Positions 1 through 5,920 of a stretch of 6,489 nt of DNA are shown in pieces. The stretch is from Elusimicrobiota bacterium (lineage in GTDB: Bacteria > Elusimicrobiota > Elusimicrobia > UBA1565 > UBA9628). How positions within the stretch are numbered: the stretch's first letter is position 1; each line of letters begins with the position of its first letter. The stretch is from assembly GCA_016194625.1 (NCBI GenBank), contig JACQBB010000023.1, positions 1 to 6,489 on the forward strand, given 5' to 3'. Position numbers and translations under genes: made by a program. Below the pieces are notes generated by a model that saw only the letters and a program-made list of their open reading frames with translations, was not told the DNA's origin and made no database searches.

Positions 1-511
1 CGATCTTGACCGGCATGCCGTGCGAGCGGTGGTAGGCCATCGTCATCGCCTCGGCGAAGCGCTTGGCCTCGTCGTAGACCCCGCGCGGGCCGATGGGGTT
101 CACGTTGCCCCAGTAGGTCTCCGGCTGCGGGTTCACCTCGGGGTCGCCGTACACCTCGGAGGTGGAGGCGAGCGCGAAGACGGCCTTCTTGTCCTTGGCC
201 AGGCCCAGCGCCTTGTGCGTGCCGAGCGCCCCGACCTTCAGCGTCGGGATCGGCCAGCGCGCGTAGTCCACCGGCGAGGCGGGGCTGGCGAAGTGCATCA
301 CCAGGTCGAGCTTGCCCGGGACGTGCAGGTAGTTCGTCACGTCGGCCTTGATGAACGAGAAGCGCGGCTCGCGCATCAGGTGCTCGACGTTCTTCATCGA
401 GCCGGTGAGCAGGTTGTCGACGGCGATCACCTCGCAGCCCTTCGCGAGGTAGTGGTCGCACAGGTGCGAGCCGAGGAACCCCGCGCCGCCGGTGATCAGG
501 ACGCGCTTCAT
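1..511 (-). CDS. uxs: UDP-glucuronate decarboxylase (UDP-xylose synthase), partial, C-terminus beyond window
   Basis: Cytosolic extended short-chain dehydrogenase/reductase that converts UDP-glucuronate to UDP-xylose and CO2 with tightly bound NAD+. The first 170 residues are visible, roughly half of a typical ~310-residue enzyme; the rest lies left of base 1. The protein starts [19 protein letters not shown], with the Rossmann glycine motif GGAGFLG at residues 8-14. The active-site strand [10 protein letters not shown] follows at 115-124, and the catalytic pair Tyr146/Lys150 lies in GVYDEAKR. The block [12 protein letters not shown] (133-144) is characteristic of bacterial UDP-xylose synthases and separates them from UDP-glucose 4-epimerases and dTDP-glucose dehydratases. 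The ATG at 511 is 1 nt after the TAA of ugd, so translation is probably coupled to ugd, whose product is this enzyme's substrate. No strong ribosome binding site is seen directly upstream. The family call is firm; the exact sugar product is inferred from motifs and from pairing with ugd. Confidence 0.93.
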   Translation of the reverse strand, partial: MKRVLITGGAGFLGSHLCDHYLAKGCEVIAVDNLLTGSMKNVEHLMREPRFSFIKADVTNYLHVPGKLDLVMHFASPASPVDYARWPIPTLKVGALGTHKALGLAKDKKAVFALASTSEVYGDPEVNPQPETYWGNVNPIGPRGVYDEAKRFAEAMTMAYHRSHGMPVKI

Positions 512-512
512 C

Positions 513-1847
513 TTACGGGCGGCCCACTCCGGCGTAGTCGAAGCCGGCCTTGCGCGCGGCGTCCGGGTCGAACACGTTGCGCCCGTCGAGGAGGACCGCG
601 GTGCGCATCAGGCGCTTGGCCTTCTTGAGGTCCAGGTCCTTGAAGCGCGGCCACTCGGTGACGACGGCCAGCGCGTCGGCGCCCTTGAGCGCCTCGTACT
701 CGTCCTTGGCGAACTTGACCCCCGCGAACTCGGGCAGGGCCTTCGCGCGCTCCATCGCGACCGGGTCGAACGCCCGCACCTTCACGCCGCGGCTCTTCAG
801 CTGGGCGACCACGTCGATCGACGGCGCGAAGCGCATGTCGTCGGTGTTCGGCTTGAAGGCCAGGCCGAGCATCGCGACCGTCTTGCCCTCGAGGTTCCAC
901 AGCTTCTCCTCGATCTTGCGCGCGACCCAGCCCTTCTGGTGCTCGTTGATCTCCTTGACCGCCTTGAGGAGATGGAAGTCGTAGCCCTTCTGCTTGCTGA
1001 TCCAATAGAACGCCTCGAGGTCCTTCGGGAAGCAGAACCCGCCGAAGCCGATGCCGGAGTTGAGGAACATCGGGCCGATGCGCCGGTCCAGGCCCATGCC
1101 CTGCGCGACCATCTTCACGTCGGCGCCGACCTTCTCGCACAGCGCGGACACGGCGTTGATGTAGGAGATCTTGGTCGCCAGGAACGAGTTCGACGCGTGC
1201 TTGATCAGCTCCGCGCTCTTCACGTCGGTGACGAGCACCGTGGTCTTGAGCGGGGCGTACACCGCGCGCATCACCGTCTCGGCGCGCTTGGAGGACACCC
1301 CCAGCACGACGCGGTCGGGGTGCAGGAAATCCTTCACCGCCGAGCCCTCGCTGAGGAACTCGGGGTTCGAGACCACGTCGTAGGCGGTGCCGGACTTGTT
1401 GAAGCGCTGGATCGTGCGCGAGACCCATTCGCCGGTCTCGACCGGCACCGTGGACTTGTCGACGACGACCGTGTACGAGTCCATGTGCTTGGCGACGGTC
1501 TCGGCGACGGCCTCGACCGCGGACAGGTCGGCGGAGCCGTCCGGGCGGGGCGGGGTGCCGACCGCGATGAAGACGACCTGCGCGCGGCGGCCCTTGGACT
1601 TGAGGCCTTCCTCCACGGAGGAGACGAACGCGAGACGGCCGGAACGGACGACGCGCCGGAACACCTCTTCGAGACCCGGCTCGTGGATCGGGACTTTCCC
1701 GGCTTTCAGCGACTTGAGTTTCCTCGGGTCCGAGTCCACGCAGACGACTCGGTGTCCGATGTCGGCCAGGCACGCTCCGGTGACGAGACCGACGTAGCCG
1801 GCGCCGACGACGCAAAGATCGAGAGATTCCATAGGTTGCGGGCGCAT
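513..1847 (-). CDS. ugd: UDP-glucose 6-dehydrogenase
   Basis: Oxidises UDP-glucose to UDP-glucuronate in two NAD+-dependent steps, in the cytosol. The 444 residues match the usual 430-450. Domains in order: NAD-binding Rossmann fold with [14 protein letters not shown] (residues 15-28) and IAVGTPP (94-100); the [10 protein letters not shown] strand (161-170); the central helix with Lys216 and Asn220 ([10 protein letters not shown]); the catalytic loop [10 protein letters not shown] with nucleophile Cys272 and Asp276; and the UDP-binding C-terminal domain opening [11 protein letters not shown] (329-339). Most homologues have Ser before the catalytic Cys (GGSCFPKD) where this one has Phe. They also have Arg in NPEFLREG where this one has Ser. 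An alternative ATG lies at 1832 ([12 protein letters not shown]). The 1847 start is preferred because a TATATG box sits 5 nt upstream, fitting a leaderless message, while neither ATG has a well-spaced ribosome binding site. It is first in an operon with uxs and divergent from wbpA. Confidence 0.96.
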   Translation of the reverse strand: MRPQPMESLDLCVVGAGYVGLVTGACLADIGHRVVCVDSDPRKLKSLKAGKVPIHEPGLEEVFRRVVRSGRLAFVSSVEEGLKSKGRRAQVVFIAVGTPPRPDGSADLSAVEAVAETVAKHMDSYTVVVDKSTVPVETGEWVSRTIQRFNKSGTAYDVVSNPEFLSEGSAVKDFLHPDRVVLGVSSKRAETVMRAVYAPLKTTVLVTDVKSAELIKHASNSFLATKISYINAVSALCEKVGADVKMVAQGMGLDRRIGPMFLNSGIGFGGFCFPKDLEAFYWISKQKGYDFHLLKAVKEINEHQKGWVARKIEEKLWNLEGKTVAMLGLAFKPNTDDMRFAPSIDVVAQLKSRGVKVRAFDPVAMERAKALPEFAGVKFAKDEYEALKGADALAVVTEWPRFKDLDLKKAKRLMRTAVLLDGRNVFDPDAARKAGFDYAGVGRP

Positions 1848-1852
1848 TCTTC

Positions 1853-1887
1853 CATATATGACCGACGCTGGACAAGCTCGGCGGCAA
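1853..1887 (-). promoter_or_regulatory. Possible ugd-uxs promoter, weak match
   Basis: On the minus strand the box TATATG (1858-1853) matches four of six positions of a sigma70 -10 element and ends 5 nt before the ATG at 1847. TTGCCG (1887-1882) is the nearest -35-like hexamer, but the 23-nt spacer is too long, so the -35 assignment is poor. The element would overlap the wbpA promoter, implying competition between the two divergent units. It is inferred from position and one reasonable box only. Confidence 0.3.
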
Positions 1888-1897
1888 CGACTATGAT
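1869..1897 (+). promoter_or_regulatory. Sigma70-like promoter of wbpA with leaderless geometry
   Basis: TGGACA (1869-1874; consensus TTGACA, one mismatch) and TATGAT (1892-1897; consensus TATAAT, one mismatch) are separated by exactly 17 nt. The -10 box ends 6 nt before the GTG start codon at 1904, so the expected transcription start falls on or within a base or two of that codon. No Shine-Dalgarno sequence lies between -10 and start, and there is no room for one. This supports a leaderless mRNA. It is one of the best consensus matches in an otherwise very GC-rich window. Confidence 0.7.
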
Positions 1898-1903
1898 GGT
1901 GCG

Positions 1904-3181
1904 GTGAAAAAGGACACGCGCGCGCGCGTCGGCGTCGTCGGGCTCGGCTACGTCGGCCTGCCGTTGGCCGTGGAATTCGCGTCCGCCGGCTTCTCCGTCG
2001 TCGGCGTGGAGGCCAGCCCGGTCCGGGCGGCGACGCTGAAGCGCGGCAAGTCCTACATCGGCGACGTCCCGGACGCCCGCGTGCGCTCGCTGGTGCGCTC
2101 CGGCCGCCTGACCGTCGTCCCCGACGGCCGGGCGCTCGAGTCCTGCGCCGCGATCGTCATCTGCGTGCAGACCCCGCTGCGCAAGTCGAAAGAGCCCGAC
2201 CTGAGCGCGGTCGTCGCCGCCTGCGAGGCGGTCGCCCCGCGCCTGCGCGCCGGCCAGCTGGTCGTCCTGGAGAGCACGACCTATCCGGGCACCACCGACG
2301 AGGTCGTCCGTCCCATCCTGGAGCGCTCCGGCCTGCGCGCCGGCAGGGATTTCCACCTGGCGTTCTCGCCCGAACGGGTGGACCCCGGCAACGCGAAGTG
2401 GCGCATCGCCAACACCCCGAAGGTGATCGGCGGCGTCGACGCCGAGTCCACGAAGCGCGCCTGCGCGCTGTACGGACGCATCGTCGAGCGCGTCGTGCCG
2501 GTCTCCAGCGCGAAGGCCGCGGAGCTGGTCAAGCTGCTCGAGAACTCGTTCCGCGCGGTGAACATCGCGCTGGTCAACGAGATGTCGCAGGTCTGCGCGA
2601 CGCTGGGCCTGGACGTCTGGGAAGTCGTCGGCGCCGCCGCGACCAAGCCGTTCGGCTACATGCCGTTCTGGCCCGGTCCCGGCATCGGCGGCCACTGCAT
2701 CCCGAAGGACCCCCAACTGCTGACCTGGAAGCTCAAGAAGCTGCACTTCCGCCCGCGCTTCATCGAGTTGGCGACCGTCGTCAACGGCGACATGCCCGCC
2801 TACGCCGCCGCGCGCGTCGCGCGGATGCTGGGCAAGGCGGGCGTCCGCCTGGCGGGCGCGCGGGTGCTGGTGCTCGGCGTCGCCTACAAGCCGGGCGTGT
2901 CGGACTACCGCGAGTCCCCGGCGCTCGACGTGATGCACCTGCTCGCCGAGAAGGGCGTGAAGGTGTCGTACCACGACGCGTTCGTGCCCAAGGCCGTGGC
3001 GGGCCGCCGCGTCTGGCGCGGCCGTCCGCTCACCGACGCCGCCCTGAAGAGCGCGGACCTGGTCGCCGTGCTCACCGCGCATCCCGGCGTGGATTACGCG
3101 CGGGTGTGCCGCCTGGCCTGGCGGGTGTTCGACGCGCGCAACGCCACCGCGGGCCTTGCGGGGCGCGTCGAAAGGCTCTAA
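1904..3181 (+). CDS. wbpA: UDP-N-acetylglucosamine 6-dehydrogenase type nucleotide-sugar dehydrogenase (WbpA family)
   Basis: NAD+-dependent four-electron oxidation of a UDP-N-acetylhexosamine, most likely UDP-GlcNAc to UDP-GlcNAc-uronate, a precursor for O-antigen or capsule sugars. Its 425 residues are the normal length. Visible: Rossmann motif GLGYVGLPLA (13-22), VQTPL (88-92), ESTTYPGTTDEVV (123-135), FSPERVDPGN (154-163), Lys210 in the central helix, the catalytic loop GPGIGGHCIPKDP (258-270) with nucleophile Cys265 and Asp269, and the C-terminal nucleotide-binding motif GVAYKPGVSDYRESPA (325-340). ESTTYPGTT, SPERVDPGN and GGHCIP mark the WbpA/TviB branch and differ clearly from the Ugd branch next door. 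The start is GTG at 1904: an in-frame TGA at 1859-1861 closes the frame upstream, and no ATG, GTG or TTG lies between. The call is firm for family. UDP-GalNAc or epimer specificity (WbpO/TviB-like) cannot be excluded. Confidence 0.92.
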   Translation: MKKDTRARVGVVGLGYVGLPLAVEFASAGFSVVGVEASPVRAATLKRGKSYIGDVPDARVRSLVRSGRLTVVPDGRALESCAAIVICVQTPLRKSKEPDLSAVVAACEAVAPRLRAGQLVVLESTTYPGTTDEVVRPILERSGLRAGRDFHLAFSPERVDPGNAKWRIANTPKVIGGVDAESTKRACALYGRIVERVVPVSSAKAAELVKLLENSFRAVNIALVNEMSQVCATLGLDVWEVVGAAATKPFGYMPFWPGPGIGGHCIPKDPQLLTWKLKKLHFRPRFIELATVVNGDMPAYAAARVARMLGKAGVRLAGARVLVLGVAYKPGVSDYRESPALDVMHLLAEKGVKVSYHDAFVPKAVAGRRVWRGRPLTDAALKSADLVAVLTAHPGVDYARVCRLAWRVFDARNATAGLAGRVERL

Positions 3182-3184
3182 ACT
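3156..3184 (+). promoter_or_regulatory. Candidate promoter of the histidine kinase gene, leaderless geometry
   Basis: TTGCGG (3156-3161) and TAAACT (3179-3184) are 17 nt apart, and the -10 box ends 6 nt before the ATG at 3191. Both boxes match consensus at four of six positions (weaker than the wbpA promoter), but the geometry is identical. The -35 lies inside the last codons of wbpA and the -10 overlaps its TAA stop codon (3179-3181). No ribosome binding site precedes the ATG. The kinase may be transcribed both by read-through from wbpA and from this site. Confidence 0.45.
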
Positions 3185-3190
3185 CCGGTC

Positions 3191-5143
3191 ATGGCCGACG
3201 ATTCCTCGACCCCCGGGCCCGGAGCCTCGAACCTCGAGCGCCAATGCCTCGAGGCGCTGAAGGCCATCGGCAAGGCGCTCGGCCAGATGGCGCTGTACAA
3301 GATCGGCCATCCCGCGGTCGCCGCGACGATCTCCGCCGCCCGCGAGAACCTGGACGCCGCGCTCGCGTTGGCGCCGGAGCTGGTCGTCAGCCTGGACCAC
3401 CAGAAGCTGATCGCCAACGGCCGCGTGATCGGCACGACCAGCCAGCTGCCGAACGCGATCGTCAACTTCTACAACCGCTTCAAGCTCACCAGCATCACCT
3501 TCCGCGCCGGGCTCACCCAGGAGGAGCTGTCGGCGTTCTGCGAGCTCGCCTCGCTGCGGCCCGACGCGACGGCGGCCGCCGACCCGAAGGCGTTCCTGAA
3601 CGAGCGCGGCGTGACGCGGCTCAGCCTCAACGAGGCCCGCTACCTGAAGGCCGGCGAGGAGCGCGGCGGGGGCGCGGGCGGCGAGGGCGCGGGGGCCGGC
3701 GAAGGCGCGGGCGCGGGCGCGGAGGGCGAGGCCGCCGGCGGAACGGGAGCGGGCGCGGGAGCCGGCGCCGGCGCCGGAGCGGGCGGCGGCTCGGCCGAGG
3801 ACGAGATCCGCGCGATCAACGACGCGATCTCCTCGGGCTCGCTCGAGCGCACGATGGCCGCGCTCATCGAGAAGGCGGTCCCCGACCCGGTCCTGCGCGC
3901 GAAGGTGATGGCGCAGGTGATGAAGCTCCTCGAGGCCGACATCGCCCGCCGCGTCGAGGAGGTCACGCTCCCGCTGAAGCGCGAGAAGAAGGCCGTCGAG
4001 AACGAGGCCGCGCGCTCGACCAGCGTCATCTCGAACATGGTCGACGGCGTCGTGGTCGTCGACGACCAGGGCAAGATCCTGATGATGAACCCGGCCGCCG
4101 AGCAGATCTACGGCGAGACGCTGGCGGCCAACGCGGGCAAACCGATCACCGAGAAGGCCGGCGAGAAGTTCGTCGTCACGCTCGCCTCCGAGCTGCAGAC
4201 GCCCGCCGACCGCGACATCGACAAGACGGTCAAGAGCGCCGGCGCCGACGACACCAAGAAGACGCTGCGCGACTCCAGCGCCGTGGTCAAGACCGAGGAA
4301 GGCAAGGTCGTCGGCATGGTCACCGCGCTGTCGGACGCGACCAAGCACCAGCAGCTGCAGAAGATGCAGCGCGATTTCGTCGCCCACGTGACGCACGAGC
4401 TGCGCGCGCCGCTGTCGTCGATCCGCGCCGCGCTCGAGATCGTCCAGAGCGAGTACGGCGCCAACATGGAGAGCGAGGAGGCCCGGATGCTGGGCACCGC
4501 GCTCAAGAACTCCGACCGCCTCGCGGAGATGATCAACGGCATCCTGGACTTCTCCAAGATCGAGTCCGGCCAGATGACGGTGTACCCGAAGCCCGTCCAG
4601 CCCGAGAAGATCGCCAAGGAGGCCGTCGACAGCCTCCAGCCGTGGGCGCAGAAGAAGCGCATCGACCTGTCGCTCGTCGACCCGGGCGGCCTGCCGCTCG
4701 TGGACTCCGACGCGCCGCGCACGGTGCAGGTCATCGTCAACCTGCTGTCGAACGCGATCAAGTTCACCCCCGCCGGCGGGAAGATCGCGGTGACGCTCGC
4801 GCGCCGCACCGAGGGCGCCGCGGCGTTCGTCGAGTACTCGGTCAAGGACACCGGTCCCGGCATCCCGAAGGCGGAGCAGCAGCGCGTCTTCGAGAAGTTC
4901 GCGCAGATCTCCGCGGGCGAATCGCACGTCGGCGGCACGGGCCTCGGCCTGTCGATCGCCAAGGCGCTGGTCCACCTCCAGAAGGGCCGGATGTGGATCG
5001 AGAGCGAGGAAGGCCAGGGCGCGGACTTCAAGTTCACCCTCCCCGTCTACTCGGCGCAGTCGGTCGAGGCCAGCGTCGTCCGCACGAAGGCGGTCGTCGT
5101 CGACGACCGTCCGTGGTGGAAGAAGATGCTGGGCGTCAAGTAG
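3191..5143 (+). CDS. Soluble PAS-domain sensor histidine kinase with novel-looking N-terminal domain
   Basis: Cytosolic two-component sensor kinase; 650 residues with no signal peptide or membrane segment. Residues 15-155 form a mixed alpha/beta region (YKIGHPAV, LVVSLDHQKLIANGRVI, ITFRAGLTQEELSAF). From memory, this resembles an uncharacterised region found N-terminal to other domains in various bacterial proteins. Residues 159-200 are a Gly/Ala/Glu linker, followed by an acidic helical stretch (~203-278) that may be coiled coil. A PAS domain starts at MVDGVVVVDDQGKILMMNPA and runs to about 382. HisKA carries phosphoacceptor His402 in HVTHELRAPLSSIR. HATPase_c has the N box NLLSNAIKF (Asn517, Asn521), G1 DTGPGIP (from Asp553), the F box VFEKFAQ and G2 GGTGLGLSIAK (from 581). 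The position four after His402 is Ala, where Thr or Asn normally supports phosphatase activity. About 30 residues follow the ATPase, ending PWWKKMLGVK. No partner regulator is in the window; adjacency to wbpA suggests, without proof, a link to surface polysaccharide. Confidence 0.93.
   Translation: MADDSSTPGPGASNLERQCLEALKAIGKALGQMALYKIGHPAVAATISAARENLDAALALAPELVVSLDHQKLIANGRVIGTTSQLPNAIVNFYNRFKLTSITFRAGLTQEELSAFCELASLRPDATAAADPKAFLNERGVTRLSLNEARYLKAGEERGGGAGGEGAGAGEGAGAGAEGEAAGGTGAGAGAGAGAGAGGGSAEDEIRAINDAISSGSLERTMAALIEKAVPDPVLRAKVMAQVMKLLEADIARRVEEVTLPLKREKKAVENEAARSTSVISNMVDGVVVVDDQGKILMMNPAAEQIYGETLAANAGKPITEKAGEKFVVTLASELQTPADRDIDKTVKSAGADDTKKTLRDSSAVVKTEEGKVVGMVTALSDATKHQQLQKMQRDFVAHVTHELRAPLSSIRAALEIVQSEYGANMESEEARMLGTALKNSDRLAEMINGILDFSKIESGQMTVYPKPVQPEKIAKEAVDSLQPWAQKKRIDLSLVDPGGLPLVDSDAPRTVQVIVNLLSNAIKFTPAGGKIAVTLARRTEGAAAFVEYSVKDTGPGIPKAEQQRVFEKFAQISAGESHVGGTGLGLSIAKALVHLQKGRMWIESEEGQGADFKFTLPVYSAQSVEASVVRTKAVVVDDRPWWKKMLGVK
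3665..3790 (+). repeat. Low-complexity Gly/Ala coding repeat (interdomain linker)
   Basis: GGC/GCG/GCC/GGA-type codons run for 42 residues (159-200 of the kinase), almost all Gly and Ala with scattered Glu and one Thr. The second half is a regular Gly-Ala alternation. At DNA level this creates a 16-nt perfect palindrome at 3762-3777 (CCGGCGCCGGCGCCGG). Such tracts can change length by slippage and are prone to sequencing or assembly error. The reading frame is open on both sides, so the present length is in frame. Confidence 0.85.
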
Positions 5144-5861
5144 CGCGCCCCGCGCGCGTGAACGCGTAGCCGGCCGCGTCCGCCGCCCCCGCCCGTCTCA
5201 GCGCCAGCGCGCACTCCTCCAGCGTGGTCGCGGTCGCGCACACGTCGTCGATCAGAAGCAGGCGCCGCCCGGCGCACGACTCCGCGGCCCCGGCGCGCGC
5301 GGCGAACGCGCCGGCGAGCCCGGCCCGGCGGCGCTCCCGTCCCAGGCCCCACGACGGCGAGGCCGCGCGCCGGCGTTCCAGCGCGTCGAGCAGGGGCAGG
5401 CCCGTCGCCGCGGCGACCTCGCGCGCGAGCAGCTCGGCCTGGTTGTAGCCGCGCTCGCGCCGCCGCGCGGGGTGCAGCGGCACCGGGACGACGGCGTCGA
5501 AGCCGGACAGCTCGGGCCGCCGCGGCAGGTCCGCCGCCATCAGCCGGCCGGCCTCGCGCGCGGCGCCGCGCAGGCCGCGGAACTTGAACGCGTGCACCAG
5601 CGCCGCGGCGGGCCCCCGGTGCGCCGCCCGCGCCCGGACCAGGCGGCAGGCGAACAGGCGCCCCGCGCAGGCGCCGCAGAAGTCCCGCCGCGCGCCGAGC
5701 GCCGCGCCGCAGCGGACGCACGCCGGGTCCGGCGGGGCGGGCAGGGCGGCGGCGCAGGCCGGGCACAGCGGGCCCGCGTCCCGGAGCGGCATGTCGCTCC
5801 GGCACGCGACGCACGCCCGCGGCAGCAGGACGTGGAGGACGGTCTCGACCCAAGGCCCCAT
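5136..5861 (-). CDS. comF: ComF family phosphoribosyltransferase-like protein (double zinc ribbon)
   Basis: ComF/GntX family protein, 241 residues, typical for the family. Members are linked to DNA uptake in competent bacteria, but their biochemical reaction is not well defined. Four CxxC pairs (Cys17/20, 33/36, 48/51, 62/65) form the expected N-terminal zinc ribbons. The middle carries the family block VVPVPLHPARRRERGYNQAE (124-143). The C-terminal PRPP-type loop is LLLIDDVCATATTLEE (201-216). Here the usual VTTGATL reads CATATTL, losing the loop Gly, and in the usual PPQxxLxxxxRRxNxxGAF block (about 169-186) the conserved Gln and Asn appear as Ser and Gly. The fold call is firm, but the PRPP site may be altered. 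The ATG at 5861 has a GAAGG stretch only 1 nt upstream, closer than usual. Its TGA lies inside the end of the kinase gene (8-bp tail-to-tail overlap), and it is divergent from the GT51 gene. Confidence 0.88.
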   Translation of the reverse strand: MGPWVETVLHVLLPRACVACRSDMPLRDAGPLCPACAAALPAPPDPACVRCGAALGARRDFCGACAGRLFACRLVRARAAHRGPAAALVHAFKFRGLRGAAREAGRLMAADLPRRPELSGFDAVVPVPLHPARRRERGYNQAELLAREVAAATGLPLLDALERRRAASPSWGLGRERRRAGLAGAFAARAGAAESCAGRRLLLIDDVCATATTLEECALALRRAGAADAAGYAFTRAGRAT

Positions 5862-5883
5862 GCCTTCTTACGGACTGGGGGCG

Positions 5884-5895
5884 CGGAAAGTTCCG
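5884..5895. promoter_or_regulatory. Small palindrome in the comF/GT51 divergent intergenic region (possible operator)
   Basis: CGGAA-AG-TTCCG is a perfect 5-2-5 inverted repeat near the middle of the 59-bp gap between the comF and GT51 start codons. Its position suits an operator acting on both genes. The arms are short and no copy is seen elsewhere in the window, so this is weak. Confidence 0.2.
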
Positions 5896-5903
5896 TCCGC
5901 CGC

Positions 5904-5910
5904 GGGAGGT
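5904..5910 (+). promoter_or_regulatory. Shine-Dalgarno site of the GT51 gene
   Basis: GGGAGGT lies 10 nt before the ATG at 5921. It is the only clear ribosome binding site in the window and decides this start, although the reading frame stays open upstream into the comF region. It contrasts with the SD-less starts of wbpA and the kinase gene. Confidence 0.65.
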
Positions 5911-5920
5911 AAGCGGCGTC

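Noticed and set aside
492..1907. A long plus-strand open frame opposite ugd
   Set aside because: His-, Arg- and Asp-rich composition with no domain. It is the complement of a strongly supported ugd and a by-product of high GC.
3665..3790. GC-rich repeat as a CRISPR or intergenic repeat array
   Set aside because: Units are irregular and the tract is fully in frame within the kinase, encoding a Gly/Ala linker.
1706..4975. A very long antisense open frame (over 1,000 codons) opposite wbpA and the kinase gene
   Set aside because: Its translation is rich in Arg, Asp, Gly, Leu and His with no recognisable domain, and it spans gene boundaries and a divergent promoter. It is the expected shadow of genes with G/C in nearly every third codon position.
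5143..5158. GCGCG-CCC-CGCGC hairpin after the kinase stop codon as an intrinsic terminator
   Set aside because: The stem is short, alternating GC of a kind common by chance here, has no T-run on either strand and lies within comF coding sequence.
2398..5169. A long same-strand open frame (over 900 codons) crossing the wbpA-kinase junction
   Set aside because: Arg-, Gly- and Ala-rich shadow frame without motifs. The two overlapping genes have complete, conserved domains in other frames.
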